Shown piece after piece: positions 8,723 to 18,150 of a stretch of 64,000 nt of DNA. The stretch is from Niastella soli (GTDB taxonomy: Bacteria > Bacteroidota > Bacteroidia > Chitinophagales > Chitinophagaceae), in the NCBI RefSeq assembly GCF_017742245.1, contig NZ_JAGHKO010000001.1, positions 1,765,061 to 1,829,060 on the forward strand, written 5' to 3'. A program made the translations under genes and the position numbers. Below the pieces are notes generated by a model, which did no database searches, was not told the DNA's origin, and was given only the letters and a program-made list of their open reading frames with translations. Within the stretch, counting starts at the first letter, position 1; the number at the start of each line of letters is the position of its first letter.

Positions 8723-11170
8723 CTAATCATCATCATCTTCGGCTTCTTTATTCAGCTTTACAAAGGCTGCCCTTTTGGGACCGGGGAATGGGATGTTATC
8801 GCCTTTGAGGCCATGCCATAATACAATATTGAATTCCAGGTCGGGCACCGCATCTTCCTTTTTCAGGTTAAATGCTTCAGAGCGTTGTTGCCATTTATTC
8901 TGGGCCACATTTTTCTCATTCAGGTCAATATTGGTGGGCAGCGATCTGAATGGGGTCAAATCGGTTGTAGTAGTAAAGCAACGCCACATGGGGGTAGCCG
9001 CCGCATCGTACTGGCTCATTGGAGGAATACCCAGGATCAATTCCATGGTGCGTAACATAGAAGTGGTGGAATACATGGTATGATCAATAAATCGGCGCTT
9101 TACAAATCCACCGGCAACATAGGCCGTGCTGCGATGCGCATCCACATGGTCGGCGCCATTTTGTGCATCATCTTCAATAACAAATACGGCACATTCTTTC
9201 CAAATGGGGCTTTTGCTCAGGTATTCTATAAACATACCTACTGCCAGGTCATTATCGGCCACATGGGCGTAAGGAGTTGGCCGGCCTTTGCGTAACCCTT
9301 CGGTATGGTCGTTACCAAAGCGAACTGAGTTAAACCGGGGCAATTGGTTGATGGCCAGCAGGGAATCAAAATCTTTTTTCCATTGGTAAAAGCGAACCGT
9401 ATCGCGGGTGGCGAGGTCCCAACCGGTATAAGAAGCACAGAAGTGATCTTTTAAAACCGGAATGTTGGGTTTGTAATTATCAGCAAACTCGCCATAGGTA
9501 CGGTAGCTTACACCTGCACGATTGCAGTGGTCCCAGAAAAAGCCTTTTTTATTATTGGCAATCTCCCGGTTCCCTTCAGCCGAATAGGTACCGCCACGGC
9601 CACCATAACTCGTGGGCCAGGTCTTTTCCAGGTAATCGGTAGCATAACCGCCCATGGTCCAGTTGTGGCCATCGGCGCTGACTTCGCCATCAACATAGAA
9701 ATTATCCAGCAGCACAAACTCTTTTGCAAGGGCATGCAGGTTGGGGGTGTATTTTTCACCAAACAAAACCAGTTTGGGATCGCCATTTCCGGTGGTAATA
9801 TCGCCAAGCACCTGGTCGTAGGTGCGGTTTTCCTTGATCACATAAAACACATATTTGATAGGGGAGGCATCGCCAATTTTCATGGGGATGGGGTTGCCCG
9901 GTTCGCCCTGTGTTTGCAGTTCTTTTTCTTTATTGTAAGGGGTATTGTCGTATACCAGTTTTGAATAACTGCTCATTTGTTGTTCAGAGGGTTCGTCAAT
10001 AATGCTCAATGTGCCTTTGAACAAACCTGCAATGTATTGTACGGTGGTGGGCTTTTTGCTATCGCCCTGCTGATAGTTCACCTCCTCCTGGGTTTTAACC
10101 GGCTTGGGCCCATTGGGATTGGCCATGGAAGAAAAGCCTTTACCATTGGCTACATATATTTTTTTGCCGATCACTTTTACATTGGTAGGATACCAGCCAG
10201 TGGGTATAAATCCTTTTGATGAACTGGCAACTGGTTTTGTTACATCGAATACAGCCAAACAGTTATTGTCGGCATTGGCTATGTACAATGTTTTTTCATT
10301 GGCGCTTAATGCCAATCCATTGGTGGTTGAACCATTGGGCGCATCGGGGTATAAGGCGGTATTGAATGTTTCAATTACTTTACGTTGTGCTACATCTATT
10401 ACCGAAACTGAGTTGTCGTTGGCATTGGCTACAAACAGCCGTTTGCCGTTTTTGGTTAGACAGATCTCATTGGGGTTATCGCCTACAGCAATAGAATCTG
10501 TAATTGTTTTGCTGGCGGTATTGAATACAATTACTTTATCGCCACCCCATAAGGAAACATACAGTTCGTTTTTCCTGGGTGATAACTGGCAGGCATAAGC
10601 TTCTGCTGATAATTGGATGCGTTGTGCTACTTTCTTTGTAGCCAGATCAATGATATAAATGCTGTTGTTTTCCCGGGTTACTACGTACATCAATTTCTTT
10701 GCATCATCTATCTCAATGCCGGCGGGAGCAATTTTGGTAGGCCATTTGTCACCCAGCCTGATGCTGTCAGTGACCACCAGTTTTTTATCGGTAATGGCAT
10801 ATTGCAGGATCCAGTTGTCGTTACCGCCCGATGCATACAGAAATTTCTCATCGGCAGAGAACTTCAATCCGTACCAGCTTTTTGGGATAACCTCGCTGTG
10901 TAAAACCTGTTCGGTCTTTGCATCTATCAGTTGTATCGATTGAACACTTTGGCCATTATTGGTAACGGCCAGGTATTTTTTAGAAGGGGACACAACCAGG
11001 TTCAATGGCAGATCGCCCAGCGGTAATGACCGGCCAACAGGTGTTAAATGCCACCCGTTCGAAAGGGTAACCCGCACATGTGTATTGGCATTGTAGGGGG
11101 TTGGTTGTGCAATTGCTATAGTGGCGCTTAACAGGCATAAAAGAAAAGCTATAAATGGGATCTTTCTCAT
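8723..11170 (-). CDS. Bifunctional YncE-like beta-propeller and alkaline-phosphatase-fold phosphoesterase
   Basis: 815 residues with a signal peptide (MRKIPFIAFLLCLLSATIAIAQ). Residues ~40-360 contain YVTN/YncE-type propeller repeats (KKLMYVVTRENNSIYIIDLATKKV, GKRLFVANANDNSVSVIDV). Residues ~430-760 are a PF04185-like phosphoesterase domain, with FYVIKENRTYDQVLGDI and the VDGEVSADGHNW segment and the FVIEDDAQNGADHVDAHRS metal-ligand region. It ends in an acidic tail (EAEDDDD). Probably periplasmic or secreted; the natural phosphate or sulfate ester is unknown. It lies between the RapZ-C fusion and the MurU-like gene on the same strand. Confidence 0.85.
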   Translation of the reverse strand: MRKIPFIAFLLCLLSATIAIAQPTPYNANTHVRVTLSNGWHLTPVGRSLPLGDLPLNLVVSPSKKYLAVTNNGQSVQSIQLIDAKTEQVLHSEVIPKSWYGLKFSADEKFLYASGGNDNWILQYAITDKKLVVTDSIRLGDKWPTKIAPAGIEIDDAKKLMYVVTRENNSIYIIDLATKKVAQRIQLSAEAYACQLSPRKNELYVSLWGGDKVIVFNTASKTITDSIAVGDNPNEICLTKNGKRLFVANANDNSVSVIDVAQRKVIETFNTALYPDAPNGSTTNGLALSANEKTLYIANADNNCLAVFDVTKPVASSSKGFIPTGWYPTNVKVIGKKIYVANGKGFSSMANPNGPKPVKTQEEVNYQQGDSKKPTTVQYIAGLFKGTLSIIDEPSEQQMSSYSKLVYDNTPYNKEKELQTQGEPGNPIPMKIGDASPIKYVFYVIKENRTYDQVLGDITTGNGDPKLVLFGEKYTPNLHALAKEFVLLDNFYVDGEVSADGHNWTMGGYATDYLEKTWPTSYGGRGGTYSAEGNREIANNKKGFFWDHCNRAGVSYRTYGEFADNYKPNIPVLKDHFCASYTGWDLATRDTVRFYQWKKDFDSLLAINQLPRFNSVRFGNDHTEGLRKGRPTPYAHVADNDLAVGMFIEYLSKSPIWKECAVFVIEDDAQNGADHVDAHRSTAYVAGGFVKRRFIDHTMYSTTSMLRTMELILGIPPMSQYDAAATPMWRCFTTTTDLTPFRSLPTNIDLNEKNVAQNKWQQRSEAFNLKKEDAVPDLEFNIVLWHGLKGDNIPFPGPKRAAFVKLNKEAEDDDD

Positions 11171-11278
11171 GTTCAGTATCTAAGGCAATAAAGATACTGT
11201 ATTGCTACCTTGCCGAAGTTGCTTAATAATTTTTTAATATAATATGATGTTGCGCAACCGTTTGTCTTATTATAATAA

Positions 11279-11323
11279 GGCCACGTTTCGACTTTCCGCC
11301 AAAGGCGGGCACGCGCTCAGGGC
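11279..11323. repeat. Dispersed palindromic repeat, copy 2
   Basis: Contains ACGTTTCGACTTTCCGCC and the hairpin CCGCCAAAGGCGG, followed by CACGCGCTCAGGGC. It closely matches 18041-18081 and the complement of 926-954. It runs up to the stop codon of the nucleotidyltransferase gene. Confidence 0.65.
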
Positions 11324-12048
11324 TATTTACTAAATAGCAATTCGGCCTGTGCTACTGAATCGGGTTTGCCCACATCAATAAACCGCGAGCCGCTGTGGTC
11401 GAAACCTTTTATGGTATGTGTTTTGGCCAGATCGAGGTACACATCTACCATGGAGAACTTTCCTTCGCGCTGTATCAAGGACAATAATTGTTTGCTGATT
11501 ACATGTATACCGCTGAATGCTTTTGGGATGTAGTTGGCGTTTGTACGGGCTATCTTTTCTTCGCCTGTTTTGGTATTGCGCCAGCCGCACAACGTGTTGG
11601 CTTCGTCGAATAAAAAGTAACGGGAAGTGGTCCTATTGGTTACTGCCAATGTTGAAACGGGATTCAATTGCTGGTGATAGGATATGAATTTACCCAGGTC
11701 CAGGTCGGTCAGTATATCTACATTGATCACCACAATGGTATCTGCAGAGAACAAAGCGGCTGCTTTCTTAATACCGCCACCAGTTTCCAGCACTTCATCG
11801 GTTTCATCGCTGATGGTGATGTTGCTGCCCCAGCCTTTGTTCTGTTCAATAGCAGAAACAATCTGGTCGGCAAAATGGTGCACATTTACTACTACATCGG
11901 TAATGCCGTAATGCTGCAGGTATTCAACATTGTGTTGCAATAAACTTTTACCATGCACCATTGCCAGCGCCTTGGGGTGTTTGTCGGTCCAGGGTTTGAA
12001 CCGGGTACCCAGGCCAGCGGCGAAGATCATGCCTTGCAAATTGTTCAT
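11323..12048 (-). CDS. MurU-like sugar-1-phosphate nucleotidyltransferase
   Basis: 241 residues with a GT-A Rossmann fold. The N-terminal signature MIFAAGLGTRFKPWTDKHPKAL (GxGTR and downstream PK) and the metal-binding VINVDILTDLD are present. MurU converts MurNAc-1-phosphate to UDP-MurNAc. RmlA/GlmU-like enzymes share the fold, so the sugar is uncertain, but the nearby AmgK-like kinase favours MurU. The ATG at 12048 was chosen over a 34-residue upstream extension that runs through intergenic sequence before nadB. Confidence 0.8.
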   Translation of the reverse strand: MNNLQGMIFAAGLGTRFKPWTDKHPKALAMVHGKSLLQHNVEYLQHYGITDVVVNVHHFADQIVSAIEQNKGWGSNITISDETDEVLETGGGIKKAAALFSADTIVVINVDILTDLDLGKFISYHQQLNPVSTLAVTNRTTSRYFLFDEANTLCGWRNTKTGEEKIARTNANYIPKAFSGIHVISKQLLSLIQREGKFSMVDVYLDLAKTHTIKGFDHSGSRFIDVGKPDSVAQAELLFSK

Positions 12049-12061
12049 TGTCGTTGTATGA

Positions 12062-13669
12062 TTATAATACAATATTCTGTACCAGCGTACTCTTGTATGG
12101 GTAGTCGGTATTAAAATGCAATCCACGGCTTTCTTTGCGGAATGCGGCACATTTTACGATCAGGTAACCTACGGTGATCATATTACGCAGTTCACAAAGC
12201 TGGGGCGACAGGGCAGTTGTTTGATACAGGGCCTCTGTTTCTTCCCACAACAGATCGAGGCGTTTGGCCGCGCGCTCCAACCTGATATTGGTCCTCACAA
12301 TACCTACATAATCGCTCATTACCTGTTGCAGTTCCTTCAGGCTTTGGGTAATAAGGATCATTTCTTTTGGTTGTGTAGTGCCGGTTGCCTTCCAGTCGGG
12401 GATGGCCTGCGCTTCTGCCGATTTTTCGATCGTTTTAATTTTTTCGGCGGCATCAACAAAACTACGGTGGGCAAAAACCATCGCTTCCAGCAGGGAGTTA
12501 CTGGCCAGGCGATTGGCGCCATGCAACCCGGTACTGGCGCATTCGCCCGCTGCATATAAATTTTTTATGGAAGTGCGTCCCCATTCATCAGTTTTGATGC
12601 CACCGCAGCTATAATGGGCGGCCGGAGCCACGGGTATATACTGAGTAGATACATCAATACCTATTGAACGGCATTTCTCATAAATGTTTGGAAAATGCTC
12701 AATGAATTTATCGGTGGGAATATGGGTAACATCGAGGTACACATGCTCGGTACCGGTGATCTTCATTTCACTATCTATTGCGCGGGCTACGATATCGCGT
12801 GGGGCCAGGTCTTTACGGGGATCATATCGTTCCATAAAGGCTTCCCCATTTGTGTTGCGCAAGATACCACCGTCGCCGCGTACGGCTTCTGAAATTAAAA
12901 ATGATTGTCCGCGTACGCCTGGTTCATACAAAGCTGTAGGGTGAAACTGAATGAACTCCATGTTCTCGATACGTCCCTTGGCCCGATATACCATGGCAAT
13001 GCCATCGCCGGTTGCAATACCGGGATTGGTGGTAGAGCGATAAACCTGGCCATTGCCGCCACTGGCTAAAACGGTAATGTTGGCCAGTATCTTTTCCATC
13101 TGATTGGTTTTCAGATTCAGCACATACACACCGTAACATTCAATATGGGGAGTGCTTTTGGTGACCAGGTAACCGAGGTGGTGCTGGGTAAGCAGGTCAA
13201 CCACATAGCAATGTTTAACTATCTCGATATTGGGCTGGCTTTGGGCCGCTTCCAACATAGCCCGCTCCATTTCCCTGCCCGTAACATCTTTATGATGCAG
13301 AATGCGAAATTCGCTGTGACCGCCTTCTTTACCTAGTTTATAATCGCCATCTGATTCTTTATCGAAACGGGCACCCCAGTCAATTAATTCCTGAATGCGG
13401 TCAACACCTTCCTTTACTACTATTTCAACCACCTGCTTATTGCACAGGCCGTCGCCAGCAATCAAGGTGTCTTCAATATGTTTGTCGAAGCTGTCTTTTT
13501 CAAAATCCGTTACACCGGCTATACCGCCCTGGGCATATTTAGTATTGGTTTCATCAGCCTGTGTTTTGGTAATGACCAGTACTTTTTTATCTGGGTAACG
13601 TTGAGCTGCCTTTAGTGCAAAAGTCAATCCGGCAATACCGGAGCCGATAACAAGAAAATCAGTTTGCAT
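12062..13669 (-). CDS. nadB: L-aspartate oxidase NadB
   Basis: 535 residues. The FAD-binding N-terminus FLVIGSGIAGLTFAL, the QGGIAGV segment, the TGDGIAMVYRAKG region and the active-site HPTALYEPG plus SCGGIKTDEWGRTSIKNLYAAGECA motifs identify NadB. It oxidises aspartate to iminoaspartate for NAD synthesis. nadA and nadC are not in the window. Only 13 bp separate its stop from the next gene's ATG, so the two are probably co-transcribed. Confidence 0.95.
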   Translation of the reverse strand: MQTDFLVIGSGIAGLTFALKAAQRYPDKKVLVITKTQADETNTKYAQGGIAGVTDFEKDSFDKHIEDTLIAGDGLCNKQVVEIVVKEGVDRIQELIDWGARFDKESDGDYKLGKEGGHSEFRILHHKDVTGREMERAMLEAAQSQPNIEIVKHCYVVDLLTQHHLGYLVTKSTPHIECYGVYVLNLKTNQMEKILANITVLASGGNGQVYRSTTNPGIATGDGIAMVYRAKGRIENMEFIQFHPTALYEPGVRGQSFLISEAVRGDGGILRNTNGEAFMERYDPRKDLAPRDIVARAIDSEMKITGTEHVYLDVTHIPTDKFIEHFPNIYEKCRSIGIDVSTQYIPVAPAAHYSCGGIKTDEWGRTSIKNLYAAGECASTGLHGANRLASNSLLEAMVFAHRSFVDAAEKIKTIEKSAEAQAIPDWKATGTTQPKEMILITQSLKELQQVMSDYVGIVRTNIRLERAAKRLDLLWEETEALYQTTALSPQLCELRNMITVGYLIVKCAAFRKESRGLHFNTDYPYKSTLVQNIVL

Positions 13670-13732
13670 ATTATTTCCGAAACCTCAAACCTAGTTAAAA
13701 ATGCGTTTTAATCCAATGTAATGCCCACCGGC

Positions 13733-14515
13733 TTAATATTGAATGGTGTAAGCAAATTTTGAAGGGTTATCCAGTAACTCAAGCAAATTGTATTTCATGG
13801 TCACTGTTTTTTTGTCTTCAGATAATTTGATAATTGGGTTATCGGTTTTTTTGGCGGCGCGGGGTAATTTAATAGTTGTTGTGTACAGGATCTCCATACC
13901 CGAAGAAGTTAATTGTTTCATTTGGGCCATTTCCGGGCGTTCGGTGAGGGCTTTGTATTTTTCCTGGTTTACTTTTCTTTCAATAAGGCCATTTTTTACG
14001 GTAACATCAAAAATACCTGCAAAATCGCCCATATCGGGTCCTTTAGGCATACCTGGTTGATCGTCACCGGCCTGAGGGTTTCCAAATAAATTTTTAAATG
14101 CATTGGCCATACCGGGTCCGTTGCCACCTTGTCCGCTCATTAACTTTTGCAGGCCGTTCAGATTTTTGTAGGGGATGTCCATATCCATTTTGAATACCTT
14201 TTCCTTGATATTCATTTGCATTTTCATCTTGCCATCTTTCATCAACTCCTTTTGTTCAGGGGTCATGTCTTTGGCTGAATCAAGCATGTTTTTAAAAAGA
14301 ATGGTAGTGTCATATACTTTATCCAATCCGTCTTTTTTTAATTCTTCCTCGCCCGCAAAGGTTTGCATCATCTCTATGAGTTGACCCATATCCATTTTGG
14401 TAACATAGGTGCCAGTGCCATCGGCTTTGATCTCGATCTCTTCATTCACTTCGTAGCAACTAACAAAAAATACACAGATCGCTACAGTCAGGACATATTT
14501 GAAAAACTTCTTCAT
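13733..14515 (-). CDS. Predicted lipoprotein of unknown function
   Basis: 260 residues. The N-terminus has a lipoprotein signal with lipobox FVSC (Cys20). The mature part starts YEVNEEIEIKADGTGTYVTKMDMGQLIEMM, a pattern seen in Bacteroidota lipoproteins with an LppM-like beta-rich core. The middle is rich in Met, Gly and Pro (MPKGPDMGDF). It has no catalytic motif that I recognise. It may be co-transcribed with the epimerase upstream (20 bp gap). Confidence 0.75.
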   Translation of the reverse strand: MKKFFKYVLTVAICVFFVSCYEVNEEIEIKADGTGTYVTKMDMGQLIEMMQTFAGEEELKKDGLDKVYDTTILFKNMLDSAKDMTPEQKELMKDGKMKMQMNIKEKVFKMDMDIPYKNLNGLQKLMSGQGGNGPGMANAFKNLFGNPQAGDDQPGMPKGPDMGDFAGIFDVTVKNGLIERKVNQEKYKALTERPEMAQMKQLTSSGMEILYTTTIKLPRAAKKTDNPIIKLSEDKKTVTMKYNLLELLDNPSKFAYTIQY

Positions 14516-14535
14516 TACAGGTGATTTATGGCAAG

Positions 14536-15498
14536 TTAATCGTTTTCAGCCACTCCGGCCTGGTACCAAACCGTAAATGTTTGCGAACGGCTGGGCGTCA
14601 AAAGTTGCAGTCCCATGCCATTGTTAAAGCAATCGGGCGCCCCGCTGAGGTTTTCAATAGCTATGCTTTTGCGGTGTGGTGGCGTATAAATCTGGATGTA
14701 CGGATACAGTTTATTGGTAAAAATTGAAACAAACACGGCGTTGGCAGGATTGTAAAGGACCGCGGCGGGGCGCTGGTCAACCGGTTGCACAACAAAACAA
14801 TTATCGAATTGGCGGTTGCCGATAAGGATCCCTTCCCCCAGCGATCTGTCAGCTATGAGTTTGCCGGTAGGAACTAATTTATCATCGAATTCTACCATAG
14901 TTTCGGTGCTCACCTGCATTTCATAGTCATCGATAACGCCGCCCAGTTTAAAATAGGGATGCCAGCCGTCTGCAATGGGGATCGACAGGCTATCGAGGTT
15001 TAGCACAATGGTCTCAACCTGTAATATGCCACGTGGGAACAGGGTGTACCGAACTTCACAATTGTACTCGTAGGGATAACCGGGGTCTTCCCGTTTAAAT
15101 TGATATCTGAGTGTTACCGATGCCTGTTTGTCGTCGGCAAATTCATTTACAACATTAAATGGCTTGTTGTATAAGAGACCATGAATGGCATTGCCATCGG
15201 AAAATTTGCTGGCAAACTCGAAGTCTTCTTCTTCAAGCGTGTATTTTCCATCCCGCACCCGGCAAACAAAGGGCGATAACTTGCTGCTTTTAAAGGAAAC
15301 ACCCAATTCCTGCTCCACCTGTTCGCGGTTGGCATAGTTATCAATAATGTTCAGGTGCTCTCCATTTACGGGTATCTGAAAGCCATGTAACATCGCGCCA
15401 TATTCTGGTAGAATCGTAATGATTGTATTTGTTGCCTTATCTTGCAGCTTAACCAATGATAACCCGTTCTCGGTAATGCGGGAAACATTAAAACTCAT
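14536..15498 (-). CDS. Aldose 1-epimerase family protein (GalM-like)
   Basis: 320 residues of the galactose-mutarotase-like fold. AIHGLLYNKPF carries the conserved His, and ADGWHPYFKLGG the second conserved His region. YIQIYTPPHRKSIAIENLSGAPDCFNN is the usual C-terminal Glu motif. It probably interconverts aldose anomers in the cytosol. It diverges from galK with only 62 bp between the starts, so a shared galactose-control region is likely. ATG 15498 was preferred to a TTG three codons upstream. Confidence 0.85.
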   Translation of the reverse strand: MSFNVSRITENGLSLVKLQDKATNTIITILPEYGAMLHGFQIPVNGEHLNIIDNYANREQVEQELGVSFKSSKLSPFVCRVRDGKYTLEEEDFEFASKFSDGNAIHGLLYNKPFNVVNEFADDKQASVTLRYQFKREDPGYPYEYNCEVRYTLFPRGILQVETIVLNLDSLSIPIADGWHPYFKLGGVIDDYEMQVSTETMVEFDDKLVPTGKLIADRSLGEGILIGNRQFDNCFVVQPVDQRPAAVLYNPANAVFVSIFTNKLYPYIQIYTPPHRKSIAIENLSGAPDCFNNGMGLQLLTPSRSQTFTVWYQAGVAEND

Positions 15499-15560
15499 AG
15501 TATTCAATTTAGGAACTACGGAAAATTTTTTAAAATTAATTCATCTAACGATATTGTAGC

Positions 15561-16706
15561 ATGACCAAGAAAATTCAACAGGCTTTTCGTGAACGTTTTA
15601 ATAAAGAACCGCTGATCATTGGAGCCCCGGGCAGAGTGAACCTTATTGGAGAACACACAGATTATAACTATGGTTTTGTGTTGCCTGGCGCTGTAGATAA
15701 GAGGATTTATGTTGCTATTGCTCCTAATGGAACTAATACAGTAAATGTTTTTGCCAGTCAGTTTAATGAGTCATATTCATTTTCTTTAGATATAACAAGT
15801 CCGCAAAAAGGTTGGATGAACTACCTGCTGGGCGTGAGCTATCATATTCAACAACAGGGAAAAAAGATAGGCGGGGTTGACCTGGTGATCGATGGCGATA
15901 TTCCGGTTGGAGCAGGCATGAGCTCTTCTGCAGCTTTATGTTCGGCTTACGGTTTTGCTTTGAATGAATTGTTTCAATTGGGCCTGAGCCGGATGGACCT
16001 GGCGTTTATTGGACAAAAAACCGAACATACGTTCGTAGGCGTTAAGTGTGGTATCATGGACCAGTTTGCCAGCCTGCATGGAAAAAAGGGCCATGTAATG
16101 AAACTCGATTGCCGCAGCCTCGAATATGAATACATTCCATTTGATTTTCCTGGTTACAAGATCGTATTGGTGAACAGCATGGTTAGCCATTCTTTGGCGG
16201 GCAGTGAATACAATGTTCGCCGTCAGCAATGTGAAGAGGGCGTGGCAATTTTACAAAAGCATTATCCCGACATCAAATCTTTGCGGGATGTGGAACCGGT
16301 GCAATTGCTGCAACACCAGGCTGAATTACCACCCGTTGTATTTGATCGTTGCTCATTTATAGTATATGAGAAAGAAAGATTGCTGGCTGGTTGCGAGGCT
16401 TTAAAGAAAAACGACCTGGCCACCTTTGGCAAACTGATGTTTGCCACGCATGAAGGGTTGAGCAAAAAGTATTCAGTAAGCTGCACTGAGTTGGATTTTC
16501 TGGCTGAATGCGCCCAGCATATTACCGGAGTAGTTGGCGCCCGCATGATGGGGGGAGGATTTGGTGGTTGTACTATCAATATTGTACAGGCAGAAGCGGT
16601 TGATACCTTTATTCAAAAGATCCAGTCTGCATTTAATGGGTTGTTCAGGATAACACCTGAGGTGTATGTGACCCAGATAGAGGATGGAACAAATATATTG
16701 TCATAA
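15561..16706 (+). CDS. galK: Galactokinase
   Basis: 381 residues of the GHMP kinase family. PGRVNLIGEHTDYNYGFVLPGAVD is the galactokinase signature, IPVGAGMSSSAALCSAYGFAL the ATP-binding GHMP loop, and GARMMGGGFGGCTINIV the third motif. It phosphorylates D-galactose at C1 in the Leloir pathway. The divergent epimerase would supply alpha-galactose. galT and galE are not present nearby. Confidence 0.95.
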   Translation: MTKKIQQAFRERFNKEPLIIGAPGRVNLIGEHTDYNYGFVLPGAVDKRIYVAIAPNGTNTVNVFASQFNESYSFSLDITSPQKGWMNYLLGVSYHIQQQGKKIGGVDLVIDGDIPVGAGMSSSAALCSAYGFALNELFQLGLSRMDLAFIGQKTEHTFVGVKCGIMDQFASLHGKKGHVMKLDCRSLEYEYIPFDFPGYKIVLVNSMVSHSLAGSEYNVRRQQCEEGVAILQKHYPDIKSLRDVEPVQLLQHQAELPPVVFDRCSFIVYEKERLLAGCEALKKNDLATFGKLMFATHEGLSKKYSVSCTELDFLAECAQHITGVVGARMMGGGFGGCTINIVQAEAVDTFIQKIQSAFNGLFRITPEVYVTQIEDGTNILS

Positions 16707-16712
16707 CTAGTT

Positions 16713-16750
16713 AACCGTGCCACGGTTCCAAACCGTAGCACGGTTAAAAC
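16713..16750. terminator. Terminator between galK and the convergent GyrI-like gene
   Basis: AACCGTGC (16713-16720) pairs with GCACGGTT (16738-16745), with a second nested pairing ACGGTT/AACCGT. It is followed by AAAAC, giving a T-run on the minus strand. Confidence 0.6.
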
Positions 16751-16752
16751 GA

Positions 16753-17253
16753 TCAGATGTAAACCGGCAGGAGCCGTTTTTTGGCGCCTGACCGGTTTTG
16801 TGTTTTTCCTGGCGATACTCCAATTTGAATCTCGGTCATATTCTTTTCAGGCTCTGTGAAGTTTATATTCAGAAATACTTCCCGGCACTCATTGGTAACT
16901 GGTATATGATGTTCGGCCAGCCTTTCCATGATCTGAGCATGACTGCCCGGTAATTGTTCCCAGGGACCTTCATGCGGAAAAGTGATGGCCTTGAAAAAGT
17001 CGAGCGCCTTTACCTGAAATCTGGAAGACTGGAATGCCTTCCTTATCGGAATGGCTATTTCCAGGGTGAACAGGGTATCGGCATTCCCATCCATTCCATA
17101 ATAGATCCAATGCAGCGGACCATTGATAAAGCTTTTACGGCCGGCTTCTGCATAGAGTTCAGCCATAACCGGACCAAACTCATGAATTTGAGAGATGGTA
17201 GTTTGATGTATACTGCTTAATACCGTTAACGGCGGATAAGTTTTGATATGCAT
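16753..17253 (-). CDS. GyrI-like / effector-binding domain protein
   Basis: 166 residues with a single SOUL/GyrI-like small-molecule-binding fold (alternating strands, GPLHWIYYGMDG, LFTLEIAIPI, FFKAITFPHEGPWEQLPGSHAQIMERL) and no DNA-binding domain. The basic tail KTQNRSGAKKRLLP is unusual. The ligand is unknown. Stand-alone GyrI-like proteins often act as sinks or hydrolases for small electrophiles; that is family knowledge and not visible here. Confidence 0.75.
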   Translation of the reverse strand: MHIKTYPPLTVLSSIHQTTISQIHEFGPVMAELYAEAGRKSFINGPLHWIYYGMDGNADTLFTLEIAIPIRKAFQSSRFQVKALDFFKAITFPHEGPWEQLPGSHAQIMERLAEHHIPVTNECREVFLNINFTEPEKNMTEIQIGVSPGKTQNRSGAKKRLLPVYI

Positions 17254-17431
17254 ACAAATTACTTTTAAAGTGAATTAATAACCACGCTGCACTGTATAAT
17301 AACGATTGGGAATGGTTCAATTGGACAGCTTTTTCCTGAAAAAGGAAATAAAAGGTATAAAGGATGAAATTCGAAGTACGAAGCAGAAGAATGCGGAGTT
17401 TTTGAGTCCGACCTTACTTCATATCTCGGTT

Positions 17432-17920
17432 TTATGCCAATGCTTCCTTTCCCCATGCTTCCCATTCTTCTTTACTGGGGCCATATACGCCTGGCACTTT
17501 TAACCCGGCCATACGCATCAGCACAGTCATTTGGCCTCGGTGGTGTGTTTGATGGGTTATCAGGACCCACAGGGAGAACCCGTTTTTCCAGGTAGCGCCA
17601 TACATGTTTTGTTCCTGTTCCAATGTTTCGTCGGTCCAGTAGCTGATGATAGCTGCCACCAGCTGATCAGCATATTTTTTGTAGTTTGTTACCAGTTCCT
17701 GTACCGTATTATAGGTAACATACTCTTCTTTTATTGGTAAACCCAGGTTGTGGGGCATTTCAGTCACTGTTTCAACAATGTGATTGGCCAGCCGGCCCAG
17801 GGTGCGTCCACCGGGAATGGCAACCTGCAATGAGTCATCGGTAAGATTGCGAAAGATCTTCAGGGTTGCTTCGGTTTCTTCTTTCCAACGGTCGAGAAAG
17901 TCATGAATAGTGCGTATCAT
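17432..17920 (-). CDS. DinB family protein
   Basis: 162 residues forming the four-helix DinB/YfiT bundle. The metal-binding histidines are visible: His in RLANHIVETV (~residue 51) and the pair in LITHQTHHRGQMTVLMRMAG (~125-131). The family contains metal-dependent thiol transferases and DNA-damage-induced proteins of unclear role. The ATG at 17920 begins MIRTIHDFLDRWKEET; the longer frame adds intergenic sequence. It lies downstream of the WYL regulator on the same strand. Confidence 0.85.
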   Translation of the reverse strand: MIRTIHDFLDRWKEETEATLKIFRNLTDDSLQVAIPGGRTLGRLANHIVETVTEMPHNLGLPIKEEYVTYNTVQELVTNYKKYADQLVAAIISYWTDETLEQEQNMYGATWKNGFSLWVLITHQTHHRGQMTVLMRMAGLKVPGVYGPSKEEWEAWGKEALA

Positions 17921-18040
17921 TTGAATAATATTTAATGTGTGAAGGTTGTAAAACCAAAGTAACATGCAGTATGTGACAACAGTATGTCAGTAGGCCCTAC
18001 AAAAAGTCAAAAATATTTTGGGGACTTGATAAGGAAGGGC

Positions 18041-18140
18041 GCGTTTCGACTTTCCGCAAAAGGCGGTCACGCGCTCAACGCTTAAGTAATGATCCTTCGA
18101 TCCTTCGACTCCGCTCAGGACGCTCAGGACGGCTCAGGAC
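18041..18140. repeat. Dispersed palindromic repeats, copy 3 plus TTCGACTCCGCTCAGG element
   Basis: 18041-18081 is a diverged copy of the element at 11281-11323. It is followed by a stuttered GATCCTTCGA/TCCTTCGACTCCGCTCAGGA and three CTCAGGAC steps. The complement of TTCGACTCCGCTCAGG recurs at about 46612-46631. Confidence 0.6.
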
Positions 18141-18150
18141 CTACTTCGCG

